From positions 1 to 10,150 of the forward strand of contig JAICRA010000026.1 of NCBI GenBank assembly GCA_025937615.1: 10,150 nucleotides of DNA, read 5' to 3'. The notes beneath the pieces were generated by a model. It was not told the origin of the DNA and did no database searches. It saw only the letters and a list, made by a program, of their open reading frames with translations. Source of the stretch: Thermomicrobiales bacterium (GTDB taxonomy: Bacteria; Chloroflexota; Chloroflexia; Thermomicrobiales; UBA6265). A program made the translations under genes and the position numbers. Below, in pieces: positions 1 through 6,530 of the stretch (position 1 is its first letter; the number at the start of each line of letters is the position of its first letter).

Positions 1-57
1 GAGCCGCCCGTCGAGGTTGAACGTCAGCCCCTTTCTCAGATCACCGGTTTCAATCAT
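1..57 (-). CDS. efp: Elongation factor P, N-terminal fragment (runs off the left edge)
   Basis: Only the first 19 codons are in the window, from the ATG at 57-55. They read [19 protein letters not shown], which closely matches the start of EF-P (typically M-I-S-T-N-D-L-R-K-G-M-T-F-E-L-D-G). EF-P binds the ribosome between the P and E sites and rescues stalling at polyproline stretches. The start is supported by AGGAGA at 74-69 on the minus strand, 11 bases upstream and overlapping the stop codon of the M24 peptidase, so the two genes are only 15 bases apart and probably co-transcribed. The position after aroQ and an M24 peptidase is the familiar Bacillus-type order. The modified lysine loop lies outside the window, so the type of EF-P modification cannot be judged. 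Confidence 0.88.
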   Translation of the reverse strand, partial: MIETGDLRKGLTFNLDGRL

Positions 58-72
58 CGACCGCTGCTTCTC

Positions 73-1149
73 CTATTTTGGGGCCGTCGAAAGGACATCG
101 AGTCCTGTCGGAGTGACGACGCAGAGATCCTCGATACGGATGCCACCCCAGCCCTCGAAATACAACCCCGGCTCGATCGTGACGACGTGGCCTGGCTCCA
201 TGACATCGTCTGAGTTCTTTCCCAGGGACGGAAACTCATGAATGGTCAGCCCGACGCCATGCCCGAGCCCGTGAACGAACTGCTCGCCATAGCCTGCGGC
301 GGAGAGCGCGTCCCTGGCAACCGCGTCCGCCTCCCGGCCAGTCATCGTGGCTCGGATCTGCGCGAGTGCACGTCGTTGAGCGCTCAGCACGGTATTGTAT
401 CTGTCGGTGAACTCGGGCGGCGGTTCGCCGAGACAGATTGTGCGGGTGAGATCGGCCGAGTACCCGCCGATCATCGCGCCCATATCGATCACCACCGGTT
501 CGCCTGCCGCAATTGGTCGATCACTCGGGTCGTGATGCGGACGCGCGCCGTGCGGTCCGGCGGCGACGATGACCGGGAACCCGGGACCATCCGCGCCAAG
601 GTCGCGCATCCCAGTCTCGATCTCCCACGCTAGTGCTTTCTCGGTCATGCCGGGCTCAGCGGCTGCTGTCGCCGCGGTGAACGCTGCATCCGTAATCCGC
701 GCCGCCTCGGCAATCATGGCGAGCTCCTGGTCGGATTTCACCGCTCGTAGTGCGTGAAATCCGTTGTCGACCGGAACGAGCTGAATCACTCCTGCCGAGC
801 CCAGAATGCCCGTATGGTCCGCGACGGAGAGGGCGCGGTCTTCGAACGCCACACGTTGAACCCCCAATAACCGCAACTCCTCGCCGAGGAATTTCGGCCA
901 AGGTCTGCTCCACGGTCGGACCGTCACCGGTGGCCGAACCGCGCTCTCGGCCCATGGCAAATTCGTCGGGCTGGTATAGAGAGCCGCCAACTCCTCCGAC
1001 ACGACGAGGACCCCCGATGACTCATCCGGGGCGTGGTCCCCAGCGGGGAATCCTGAGAAATAGTGGCGGTTGGCGGGATGTGTGACAATCGCCGCCTCGG
1101 CCCCAATGGCCGCCGCCGCTTCCCGCAACCGACGTAGGCGATCGATCAT
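73..1149 (-). CDS. M24 family Xaa-Pro peptidase (aminopeptidase P / prolidase-like, YqhT type)
   Basis: This is a 358-residue cytoplasmic metallopeptidase of the pita-bread fold, predicted to cleave the bond next to proline in peptides. Residues 1-130 form the creatinase-like N-terminal domain and 140-350 the catalytic domain. All five expected metal ligands can be placed: D222 and D233 (11 apart, in IDMGA and SADLTRT), H297 in the HGLGHGVG motif, E326 in TIEPGLY, and E340 in GIRIEDL. H304 in the following TIHE and the PHH at 204-206 fit the conserved active-site histidines. The length matches the short form without extra domains. The ATG at 1149 overlaps the aroQ stop by four bases (ATGA), and GAGG at 1160-1157 lies 7 bases upstream. 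Its place between aroQ and efp matches Bacillus yqhT. Whether it acts on dipeptides (prolidase, PepQ) or longer peptides (aminopeptidase P, PepP) cannot be told from sequence. Confidence 0.93.
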   Translation of the reverse strand: MIDRLRRLREAAAAIGAEAAIVTHPANRHYFSGFPAGDHAPDESSGVLVVSEELAALYTSPTNLPWAESAVRPPVTVRPWSRPWPKFLGEELRLLGVQRVAFEDRALSVADHTGILGSAGVIQLVPVDNGFHALRAVKSDQELAMIAEAARITDAAFTAATAAAEPGMTEKALAWEIETGMRDLGADGPGFPVIVAAGPHGARPHHDPSDRPIAAGEPVVIDMGAMIGGYSADLTRTICLGEPPPEFTDRYNTVLSAQRRALAQIRATMTGREADAVARDALSAAGYGEQFVHGLGHGVGLTIHEFPSLGKNSDDVMEPGHVVTIEPGLYFEGWGGIRIEDLCVVTPTGLDVLSTAPK

Positions 1150-1634
1150 TGTGTCGCCTCACGCGTCAGACCGCGACGCGCGATCAGATGGAGAAGCGCT
1201 AGCCGATAGCCATCCGGACCGAAACCAGCGATCTGGCCGAGAGCGACCGGAGCGACGACAGAGTGATGCCGGAACTCCTCGCGGGCGTGAATATTTGACA
1301 GATGAACCTCGATTGTCGGCGTGCTGACGGCTACCAGTGCATCGCGCAGGGCGATGCTGTAATGGGTCAGCGCCCCGGGATTGATGATAATGCCGACCGC
1401 CGACGGGCCGAGCGTCTGAATCGCATCCACCAGGGCTCCCTCGTGGTTGGATTGCACGTGCTCGATTCGCAGTGAAGGATCCGCGCCATCAGTCACGGTC
1501 TCCAGGTCCGCCACGATCTGGGCGAGGGTCGTGCTCCCGTAGACGCCGGGCTCCCGGGTGCCGAGCAGATTGAGGTTTGGCCCGTTGAGGACCAGCACGT
1601 AATCCCGGGCCTGCCCCGGCGCTGGCTCGCTCAT
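1146..1634 (-). CDS. aroQ: Type II 3-dehydroquinate dehydratase
   Basis: This 162-residue enzyme converts 3-dehydroquinate to 3-dehydroshikimate, the third step of the shikimate pathway; the type II family forms dodecamers. The motifs appear in order: [15 protein letters not shown] (15-29) with R27 on the flexible lid, Y32 as the likely catalytic base, [10 protein letters not shown] (61-70), [17 protein letters not shown] (84-100) with N85 and H91, and [14 protein letters not shown] (109-122) with H111 as the general acid and R122. The length is about 15 residues above the usual 145-150, from a short N-terminal extension and a longer tail. There is no strong ribosome binding site before the ATG at 1634. 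The start is 20 bases after the uvrB stop, which suggests read-through expression from uvrB, and the gene overlaps the peptidase start by four bases. It shares the operon with tyrA, so two aromatic amino-acid steps are grouped here. Confidence 0.95.
   Translation of the reverse strand: MSEPAPGQARDYVLVLNGPNLNLLGTREPGVYGSTTLAQIVADLETVTDGADPSLRIEHVQSNHEGALVDAIQTLGPSAVGIIINPGALTHYSIALRDALVAVSTPTIEVHLSNIHAREEFRHHSVVAPVALGQIAGFGPDGYRLALLHLIARRGLTREATQ
1157..1160 (-). promoter_or_regulatory. Ribosome binding site of the M24 peptidase
   Basis: GAGG on the minus strand, seven bases before the ATG at 1149. It lies inside the end of aroQ, so the peptidase has its own site in addition to possible coupling through the ATGA overlap. 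It supports the chosen start. Confidence 0.55.
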
Positions 1635-1654
1635 CGGAAACCCACGCGGGCCAC

Positions 1655-3661
1655 TCAGCTCAGGACCGGGTCGACCGCCGTGATCCGGCGCAATTCGATG
1701 ATCTGATCTCTGAGGAGCGCCGCCTTCTCGAACTCGAGGTCGCGCGCTGCCGCTTTCATCTGCCCCTCGAGCTCCTTGACCATCCGCATCAGCTCGTCAC
1801 GCGGGATCTCAGTGATGATCCCTGGTTTGCCCACTGCGGCATAACCGGTTTGCTCCTCGGCGACCGCGCGGACGCGGTCCGTGATGTCTTTGATCTCCTT
1901 GACGATGCCGCGCGGGACGATGCCGTTTCTCTCGTTGTGGGCGATCTGCAGGGCGCGGCGACGGTAGGTTTCGTCGATAGCCGCCTTCATCGAGCGAGTC
2001 ATAGTGTCGGCGTACATGATGACCTGACCGTCGACATGGCGAGCGGCGCGTCCAATGGTTTGAATCAGTGAGCCTTCCGAGCGGAGGAAGCCTTCCTTGT
2101 CGGCATCCAGAACGGCGACCAATGAGACCTCGGGCAAGTCGAGTCCTTCGCGGAGCAGGTTGATGCCGACGACGACATCGTAAACGCCGAGGCGGAGGTC
2201 GCGCAGAATTTCCACCCGCTCCAGGGTGTCGATCTCGCTGTGAAGGTAGTGGGTGCGAATGCCCATCTCCTTGAAGTAGTCGGCAAGATCCTCCGCCATG
2301 CGCTTGGTCAGCGTTGTCACGAGGGCTCGCTGACCCGCTGCGACACGGGCGTTGATCTCGCCAAGAAGGTCGTCGATCTGGCCCCTGGTCGGGCGCACGG
2401 AGATGGCCGGATCGATCAACCCGGTCGGACGGATCACTTGCTCGACGATCTGCTCACTGTGCTCTTGTTCGTACGGACCGGGCGTTGCCGAGACGAAGAC
2501 AGCTTGGTGGATCATGCGCTCGAACTCGGAAAATGTCAGTGGACGGTTGTCGCGAGCGGAGGGAAGGCGGAATCCGTGCTCGACCAGCACATCCTTTCGC
2601 GAGCGATCTCCCGCGTACATCCCTCGCACTTGGGGGATCGAGATGTGCGACTCGTCGATGAAGAGTAGGAAGTCATCGGGGAAGTAATCAAGGAGCGTGG
2701 ATGGCTGTTCTCCCGGTTTACGGCGAGACAGGTGCATCGAGTAGTTCTCGACCCCCGCACAGTAACCAGTCTCCTGAAGCATCTCGAGGTCATACATGGT
2801 ACGCTGACGAAGTCTTGCGGCCTCCAGTTGCTTGCCCTCGGCCTCGAGTTCCTGCAGACGCTCTTCCAGCTCCTGCTCGATATCGCGAATCGCCGCGCGG
2901 AGCTTGTCCTCGGTCGTCACGAAGTGCTTCGCGGGGTAGACATCGACTTCGAGCCGCTCCACAAGCAGTTCGCCGGTCAACGGATCCACCTCGACGATTC
3001 GCTCGACCTCGTCACCGAAGAACTCGACGCGCAGTGCGATGTCCTCGTATGCCGGAAAGATCTCCAGGGTGTCGCCTCGCACCCGGAAGGTTCCGCGCAC
3101 GAGCGTCATGTCATTTCGGTCGTACTGAATGTCGATCAAGTGCCGCACGATCTTATCTCGCCGCGCTTGACTGCCGCGGCGAAGTGATACGACCGTCTGC
3201 GAATATTCCTCCGGCGAGCCCAAACCATAGATGCATGAGACCGAGGCGACGATGATGACGTCGCGCCGGGTGAGCAGCGCTCGGGTGGCGGCGTGGCGCA
3301 ACTTGTCGATCTCTTCGTTGATGTCCGCGTCTTTCTCGATGAATGTGTCGGTGCGCGGGACGTACGCTTCAGGCTGGTAATAGTCGTAATAGGAGACGAA
3401 GTACTCGACGGCGCTGTTTGGAAAGAACTCCTTGAACTCCGCATAGAGCTGCGCCGCAAGGGTCTTGTTGTGGGCGAGAACGATGGTCGGGCGGTTCACC
3501 TTTTCGATGACATTGGCCATCGTAAAAGTCTTGCCTGACCCGGTGACACCCAACAGTGTCTGGAATCGCTTGCCGGCAATCAGACCCTCGATGAGCTGCT
3601 CGATTGCGGTCGGCTGGTCGCCAGTCGGTTTCAGGTCGGAGACGATTGTGAGGTCGGGCAT
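1655..3661 (-). CDS. uvrB: Excinuclease ABC subunit B
   Basis: UvrB is the damage-verifying helicase-like subunit of nucleotide excision repair, acting with UvrA and UvrC. Numbering here is from the GTG two codons upstream, which gives 670 residues; from the ATG at 3661 it is 668. Visible parts are the Walker A motif GVTGSGKT (40-47), the beta-hairpin region rich in tyrosines around 93-117 ([17 protein letters not shown]), the Walker B DESH box (338-341), FVSATPG (391-397), helicase motif [10 protein letters not shown] (536-543), and a C-terminal UVR domain (about 622-660) for UvrC contact. A frame start exists at GTG 3667, but AGGAG at 3671-3667 overlaps that codon and sits five bases before ATG 3661, so ATG 3661 is preferred. 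The 77-base gap upstream has TACAAT (minus strand, 3716-3711), a possible -10 box without a clear -35. I find no convincing SOS box of the GAAC-N4-GTTC type. Confidence 0.97.
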   Translation of the reverse strand: MPDLTIVSDLKPTGDQPTAIEQLIEGLIAGKRFQTLLGVTGSGKTFTMANVIEKVNRPTIVLAHNKTLAAQLYAEFKEFFPNSAVEYFVSYYDYYQPEAYVPRTDTFIEKDADINEEIDKLRHAATRALLTRRDVIIVASVSCIYGLGSPEEYSQTVVSLRRGSQARRDKIVRHLIDIQYDRNDMTLVRGTFRVRGDTLEIFPAYEDIALRVEFFGDEVERIVEVDPLTGELLVERLEVDVYPAKHFVTTEDKLRAAIRDIEQELEERLQELEAEGKQLEAARLRQRTMYDLEMLQETGYCAGVENYSMHLSRRKPGEQPSTLLDYFPDDFLLFIDESHISIPQVRGMYAGDRSRKDVLVEHGFRLPSARDNRPLTFSEFERMIHQAVFVSATPGPYEQEHSEQIVEQVIRPTGLIDPAISVRPTRGQIDDLLGEINARVAAGQRALVTTLTKRMAEDLADYFKEMGIRTHYLHSEIDTLERVEILRDLRLGVYDVVVGINLLREGLDLPEVSLVAVLDADKEGFLRSEGSLIQTIGRAARHVDGQVIMYADTMTRSMKAAIDETYRRRALQIAHNERNGIVPRGIVKEIKDITDRVRAVAEEQTGYAAVGKPGIITEIPRDELMRMVKELEGQMKAAARDLEFEKAALLRDQIIELRRITAVDPVLS

Positions 3662-3666
3662 TCCCA

Positions 3667-3671
3667 CTCCT
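3667..3671 (-). promoter_or_regulatory. Ribosome binding site that decides the uvrB start
   Basis: AGGAG on the minus strand, five bases before ATG 3661. Its last base is the first base of the alternative GTG codon at 3667, so initiation at GTG would leave no usable spacing. This favours the ATG start. Confidence 0.6.
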
Positions 3672-3738
3672 GTGAAGACCGGGTCAGAACAGGACGCACG
3701 GTCGTGGGTGATTGTAATTCGGCGCTTTCGAGAAGGGA

Positions 3739-4200
3739 CTAGCGGATGCGGTAGAACTCAGCTTCCGGTCCACCCGCTCCGATGATGTCGTCGATATGCC
3801 GCACAGACCAACGCTGCCCGGACCAGAGCAGTCGCGCCGTTGCCTCGTCCCGCTCACACCACTCGTAGCCGAGGAAATCGGCACCAGGATTGATCCTCGC
3901 CCGAGGCTCGACCTCGAATGCGAAGACTGGAATCAGGACGATGGCGTCCCGCGCATGGTCGAAGATCTGATTGACATAGTCTGCGCTATAGACGGCTCGC
4001 GCCACGAGACTCGTGGTCTCCGCGAGCACCCGTTCGGCTGCAATGATAGTCGTTTCCTCAGGCGCCACACGCGCGTGGATGGCTTGCCAAGAACTGCCGA
4101 ACGGCGCGTCAGCGCGGCGCTGCAAGAGTAAGAACTGCAGCCGGGCATTGAGGCGCCGCACGACGTAGGCGTCTACGGCATCGGAGATCAGCGTAGCCAC
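3739..4200 (-). CDS. Nudix-fold protein with a degenerate Nudix box
   Basis: The 153-residue protein from GTG 4200 fits one Nudix domain: first strand and LQFLLLQRR core (about 1-29), an aromatic segment before the box (GSSWQAI, about 35-41), the box at 43-65, a [11 protein letters not shown] loop, then [12 protein letters not shown] and a LGYEW segment typical of small Nudix pyrophosphohydrolases. Aligned to Gx5Ex7REUxEExGU, the box reads [23 protein letters not shown] at 43-65 with no length change apart from substitutions: G is A43, E49 and R57 are kept, the next E is V58, E61 is kept, the second E of the pair is T62, and G is S64. Loss of two of the three clustered acidic ligands argues for weak or no metal-dependent hydrolysis. 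GGAG at 4211-4208, seven bases upstream, supports the GTG. The frame stays open much further upstream, so TTG 4302 or 4329 cannot be excluded. Substrate unknown. Confidence 0.8.
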   Translation of the reverse strand: MATLISDAVDAYVVRRLNARLQFLLLQRRADAPFGSSWQAIHARVAPEETTIIAAERVLAETTSLVARAVYSADYVNQIFDHARDAIVLIPVFAFEVEPRARINPGADFLGYEWCERDEATARLLWSGQRWSVRHIDDIIGAGGPEAEFYRIR

Positions 4201-4207
4201 CGACCAG

Positions 4208-4211
4208 CTCC
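4208..4211 (-). promoter_or_regulatory. Ribosome binding site supporting the GTG start of the Nudix-fold gene
   Basis: GGAG on the minus strand, seven bases before GTG 4200. It is the best-placed Shine-Dalgarno match near any candidate start of this gene; the upstream TTG codons at 4329 and 4302 have no comparable site. Confidence 0.5.
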
Positions 4212-4249
4212 AGCTGCGGTTGGCGTGATCTGAAGCGAACGAGGGGAGA

Positions 4250-4699
4250 TCATCTGGACGGTCCCCTAGGGCCCCGCCGGGGAGGGATTCGCGCCAGGTC
4301 AAAACCAGGGGGATCGTCGTCGTCGCCAAGGTCTCGCCCGCGCCACCGCGGAGCGCTGCCGGGCCCTGATACGCGGGATGGGACCCACAATGAAAAGAAC
4401 GCGATTGCGCTCGCAATCGCCAACACGATGGCCCCGAGACGAAACGCCTCGCCGATGAGCGCCGCTGCGATCGCGAGGAGGAGGGCGGCACCAATCTTGA
4501 ACAGCCCCTGGGGCCATTGTCGGAGCCGCCACGGCTCATGCGCGCTCTTCGACAAGCGCGCCCGAGCCGATGCACTCTGGCGGCGCACGGTCGCTTGAAC
4601 ATTCTCAACCGGCGACTTTGCGGCGTTGGCGCGTTCGAGAATCTCGAGTACCTCGCGCTCGACGCGAGAGGATTTTTCCCCCGGGTCGCGAGCGTTCAT
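4250..4699 (-). CDS. Small two-helix membrane protein of unknown function
   Basis: This 149-residue protein belongs to no family I recognise with certainty. Residues 1-30 are acidic and helical (SSRVEREVLEILERANA); 31-65 are basic and polar, with no clear domain. Two hydrophobic stretches follow at about 68-84 and 87-106, separated by the short turn EAFRL, which fits a hairpin in the membrane with both ends in the cytoplasm. The tail has PRWRGRDLGDDDDPPG (117-132) and then an arginine/proline-rich end. The N-terminal EVLEILER helix and the WRGR tail are features I associate with small membrane proteins of Chloroflexota and Actinobacteria, but this is from memory only. The ATG at 4699 overlaps the tyrA stop by four bases (ATGA), so it is probably translationally coupled to tyrA; no strong ribosome binding site is visible. 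Confidence 0.78.
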   Translation of the reverse strand: MNARDPGEKSSRVEREVLEILERANAAKSPVENVQATVRRQSASARARLSKSAHEPWRLRQWPQGLFKIGAALLLAIAAALIGEAFRLGAIVLAIASAIAFFSLWVPSRVSGPGSAPRWRGRDLGDDDDPPGFDLARIPPRRGPRGPSR

Positions 4700-5736
4700 T
4701 GACGGGCAGCCGGGGGCGATGGGTCGTCGCGTCGAGGAGGCGTTCGCAATCGCTTGGCGAATCCGCCGAGGAACATCCTGCCCATATGGTCGGAGACGCT
4801 CTCTGGCTGCAACTCGGCGGCCGTCCCTTGCAGGAGCTCACCTTCGCGGGTCGTCTGTGTCGCCCACACTGCGCGTGCGTCCCGCGCTTCGGTAAAGAAG
4901 GCCTCGAGGGACGCTGACGCGGGCTCATCGCCGGATGCCAGAGACTGGCGGATCTCACCAAGGGTTCCGACGACTGCGTCGATCCAACGAGTCACCGCGT
5001 CGCGATTCGTCAGGAGTATATCCCGATGCATGGCCGGGCTACCGGCCGCAAGCCGCGTCGTGTCGCGAAAGCCGCCCGCGGTCAAGGTTTTCATGTCGCG
5101 CCAGGATGGATCCCGCGACACCGCGTTCATGAGGACTGCGCTGAGAACGAACGGCAGGTGACTCACGCCGGCGACAAACGCATCGTGCTCGTCCGGGTCG
5201 ATGAAGAACGGTTCGGCGCGCGCCGCGGCGATCAAACCCAACACGGTGCGCACCGCCTCTTCGGACGCGGTTACCGAGGGGGATACGCACCAGGTTGCCC
5301 CGACAAAGAGGTCTGCGTCGGCGCCCTCGATGCTTTGGGTCTTTCCCGCCATGGGGTGAGTGCCAATGAAGTGGACTTCGCGAGGCAAGATCTCCCCCGA
5401 CCATTTCAGGACCTGTGCCTTGGTCGAGCCGGTATCGGCCACGATGGCGCCGGGCCGGAGATGGGGGGCAATGTCCTGCATGACGGCGCGCATGCTATTC
5501 ACTGGAGTGGCAAGGATGACGACGTCTGCATCGCGAGCCGCCTTGGACAGATCCCACGCGCCCTTGTCGACAGCGCCAAGCTTTTCCGCGGCGCGTTGGT
5601 GATCCAGATTGGGATCGAAGCCGATCACTTCGAGCGGCTTGCGTCCATCGACTTTCCGCTCCTCGGACCAGCGGCGCAGGGCGAGTCCGATCGAACCACC
5701 GATCAGCCCCAATCCGACGATCAGCACACGTTGCAT
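4696..5736 (-). CDS. tyrA: Prephenate (or arogenate) dehydrogenase
   Basis: This 346-residue enzyme performs the NAD(P)-dependent oxidative decarboxylation of prephenate to 4-hydroxyphenylpyruvate (or arogenate to tyrosine) in tyrosine synthesis. The Rossmann domain begins at residue 1 with VGLGLIGGSIG (7-17) and continues to VILATPV (73-79) and DTGSTK (101-106, S104). The catalytic histidine is H127 in GTHPMAGK. The helical C-terminal domain has SHLPF (192-196) and GGFRDTTRLA (221-230), where R228 is the likely carboxylate-binding arginine. The usual second histidine of SHLPH is F196. There is no ACT or chorismate mutase domain, so it is the stand-alone form. The C-terminal 60 residues are weakly conserved, ending in a proline/arginine-rich tail. 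The start is ATG 5736, with no strong ribosome binding site, 49 bases after the SH3b gene. Its stop overlaps the start of the small membrane protein gene. Confidence 0.93.
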   Translation of the reverse strand: MQRVLIVGLGLIGGSIGLALRRWSEERKVDGRKPLEVIGFDPNLDHQRAAEKLGAVDKGAWDLSKAARDADVVILATPVNSMRAVMQDIAPHLRPGAIVADTGSTKAQVLKWSGEILPREVHFIGTHPMAGKTQSIEGADADLFVGATWCVSPSVTASEEAVRTVLGLIAAARAEPFFIDPDEHDAFVAGVSHLPFVLSAVLMNAVSRDPSWRDMKTLTAGGFRDTTRLAAGSPAMHRDILLTNRDAVTRWIDAVVGTLGEIRQSLASGDEPASASLEAFFTEARDARAVWATQTTREGELLQGTAAELQPESVSDHMGRMFLGGFAKRLRTPPRRDDPSPPAARQ

Positions 5737-5785
5737 GGGCGGCTACTCGCTTTCTTCGAGCGACCGGGAAGGACGAAAACGCCCG

Positions 5786-6319
5786 TCACGGTTGATAGGG
5801 CTCTGTATCGATCTCGCGGATCCAGCCTTCATCGCCGGCTTCGTTACGGAACCTCATCCACCGATCGCCGTCGCTCGGGTTCTCCGTCGGTGCGTCCTCG
5901 TTCAGGTACTGAAGCGGGGTACCTGGCGGAAGAGCGATGATAATGGGGTCCGTCGTTGATGGCCCAGAACGAAAATTCACCGATTGACCGGCGCCAATCT
6001 GATGCGTAGGCCCGAAGCTGTCAGCCGTCGGCGAATTGGTCGGTGCCGCCGCTGGTGGGGGCTGGGTCGGTTCGGGTTGCGCCGCGATTTCCTGTTCTTC
6101 GGCGGCCGGTTGTTGACCGGCCGGTTCGGCCGTTGATTGAACCTGGGCGGCCGGCGCAACGACGGGGATCAGATCCGAGAATGGTCGCGAGAGCCAGGCG
6201 AAGAGCCCGGCCGCCCCGAAAATGCAGATTGCGATAGCGAGAACCATCGTGATGCCGACCATGAGGCCGGCGCGACGTGATTGCTGCCTGAGTCGCGTGC
6301 TGAGTCCAGAGTCGGTCAT
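5786..6319 (-). CDS. Membrane-anchored SH3b-domain protein
   Basis: This 177-residue protein has a basic N-terminus (LRQQSRRAG, 10-18), one hydrophobic anchor at about 19-43, a long Pro/Ala/Gln/Glu-rich linker (about 53-100), and a bacterial SH3 domain at about 112-172. The SH3b signature is visible as VNFRSGPSTTDPIIIALPPGT (split: VNFRSGP at 114-120, then IIALPPGT at 127-134) and WMRFRNEAGDEGWI (154-167). Such domains usually sit outside the cell and bind cell-wall peptide or surface partners; here the single anchor with positive residues before it suggests an N-in, C-out topology. No peptidase or lysozyme domain is attached. It is the first gene of the minus-strand run and probably carries the operon promoter. 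The ATG at 6319 has no clear ribosome binding site. Function inside the operon is unknown. Confidence 0.85.
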   Translation of the reverse strand: MTDSGLSTRLRQQSRRAGLMVGITMVLAIAICIFGAAGLFAWLSRPFSDLIPVVAPAAQVQSTAEPAGQQPAAEEQEIAAQPEPTQPPPAAAPTNSPTADSFGPTHQIGAGQSVNFRSGPSTTDPIIIALPPGTPLQYLNEDAPTENPSDGDRWMRFRNEAGDEGWIREIDTEPYQP

Positions 6320-6382
6320 ACCAAGGTGTACCCGACCGACGGTGGCGCAGGTACGGGACCATCATCCATTAACGCGGACGCG

Positions 6383-6391
6383 AGTGTAGCA
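6383..6391 (-). promoter_or_regulatory. Possible extended -10 promoter for the minus-strand operon
   Basis: On the minus strand, TGC followed by TACACT (hexamer at 6388-6383) matches the TGn extended -10 pattern with four of six consensus bases. No good -35 box is seen at 16-18 bases spacing, which is tolerable for an extended -10. Transcription would begin near 6376, giving a leader of roughly 56 bases before the SH3b gene. Confidence 0.35.
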
Positions 6392-6401
6392 TGTGCCGCT
6401 G

Positions 6402-6492
6402 GACGCCTCTCTTTCCCCCTGCAGGTTGCTGTCCGATCGCGGTTGAGCGGCAATTAGTACCATCTGAGGCCATGTCACCAGAGAGAGGCGTC
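6402..6492. repeat. Perfect 11-bp inverted repeat in the divergent control region
   Basis: The left arm GACGCCTCTCT is at 6402-6412 and the right arm AGAGAGGCGTC at 6482-6492, with 69 bases between them. The arms are exact reverse complements. Each reads AGAGAGGCGTC in the direction of transcription of the gene it faces: the left arm toward the SH3b operon, the right arm toward the site-2 protease. The arms may be binding sites for one regulator, or the stem of an RNA hairpin if transcription crosses the whole region. The remaining bases of the 211-base gap show nothing else I can name. Confidence 0.6.
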
Positions 6493-6521
6493 TTGTGCTT
6501 GTGCGCGCGGGCCGCTACTCT
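6493..6521 (+). promoter_or_regulatory. Possible promoter of the site-2 protease gene
   Basis: TTGTGC (6493-6498) and TACTCT (6516-6521) are separated by 17 bases, but each matches only three of six consensus positions. The -10-like box ends nine bases before ATG 6531, so transcription from it would begin almost at the start codon and give a leaderless or nearly leaderless message. This fits the lack of any Shine-Dalgarno sequence before that ATG. The right arm of the inverted repeat ends directly at the -35-like box. Confidence 0.3.
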
Positions 6522-6530
6522 CCATGATTG

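Noticed and set aside
3662..3738. SOS (LexA) box before uvrB
   Set aside because: Only a lone GTTC is seen and neither GAAC-N4-GTTC nor CTG-N10-CAG fits, so damage induction through a standard box is not supported here.
4201..4608. Upstream 136 codons of the Nudix frame, starting at ATG 4608, as part of the protein
   Set aside because: It would overlap the membrane protein gene by about 360 bases, and its first 85 residues are rich in Arg, Ser and Cys with no fold-like pattern, as expected for a GC-rich shadow frame.
5026..5940. A 304-residue plus-strand frame
   Set aside because: It lies opposite tyrA, whose motifs are unmistakable, and its translation has no recognisable motif; it is an antisense shadow.
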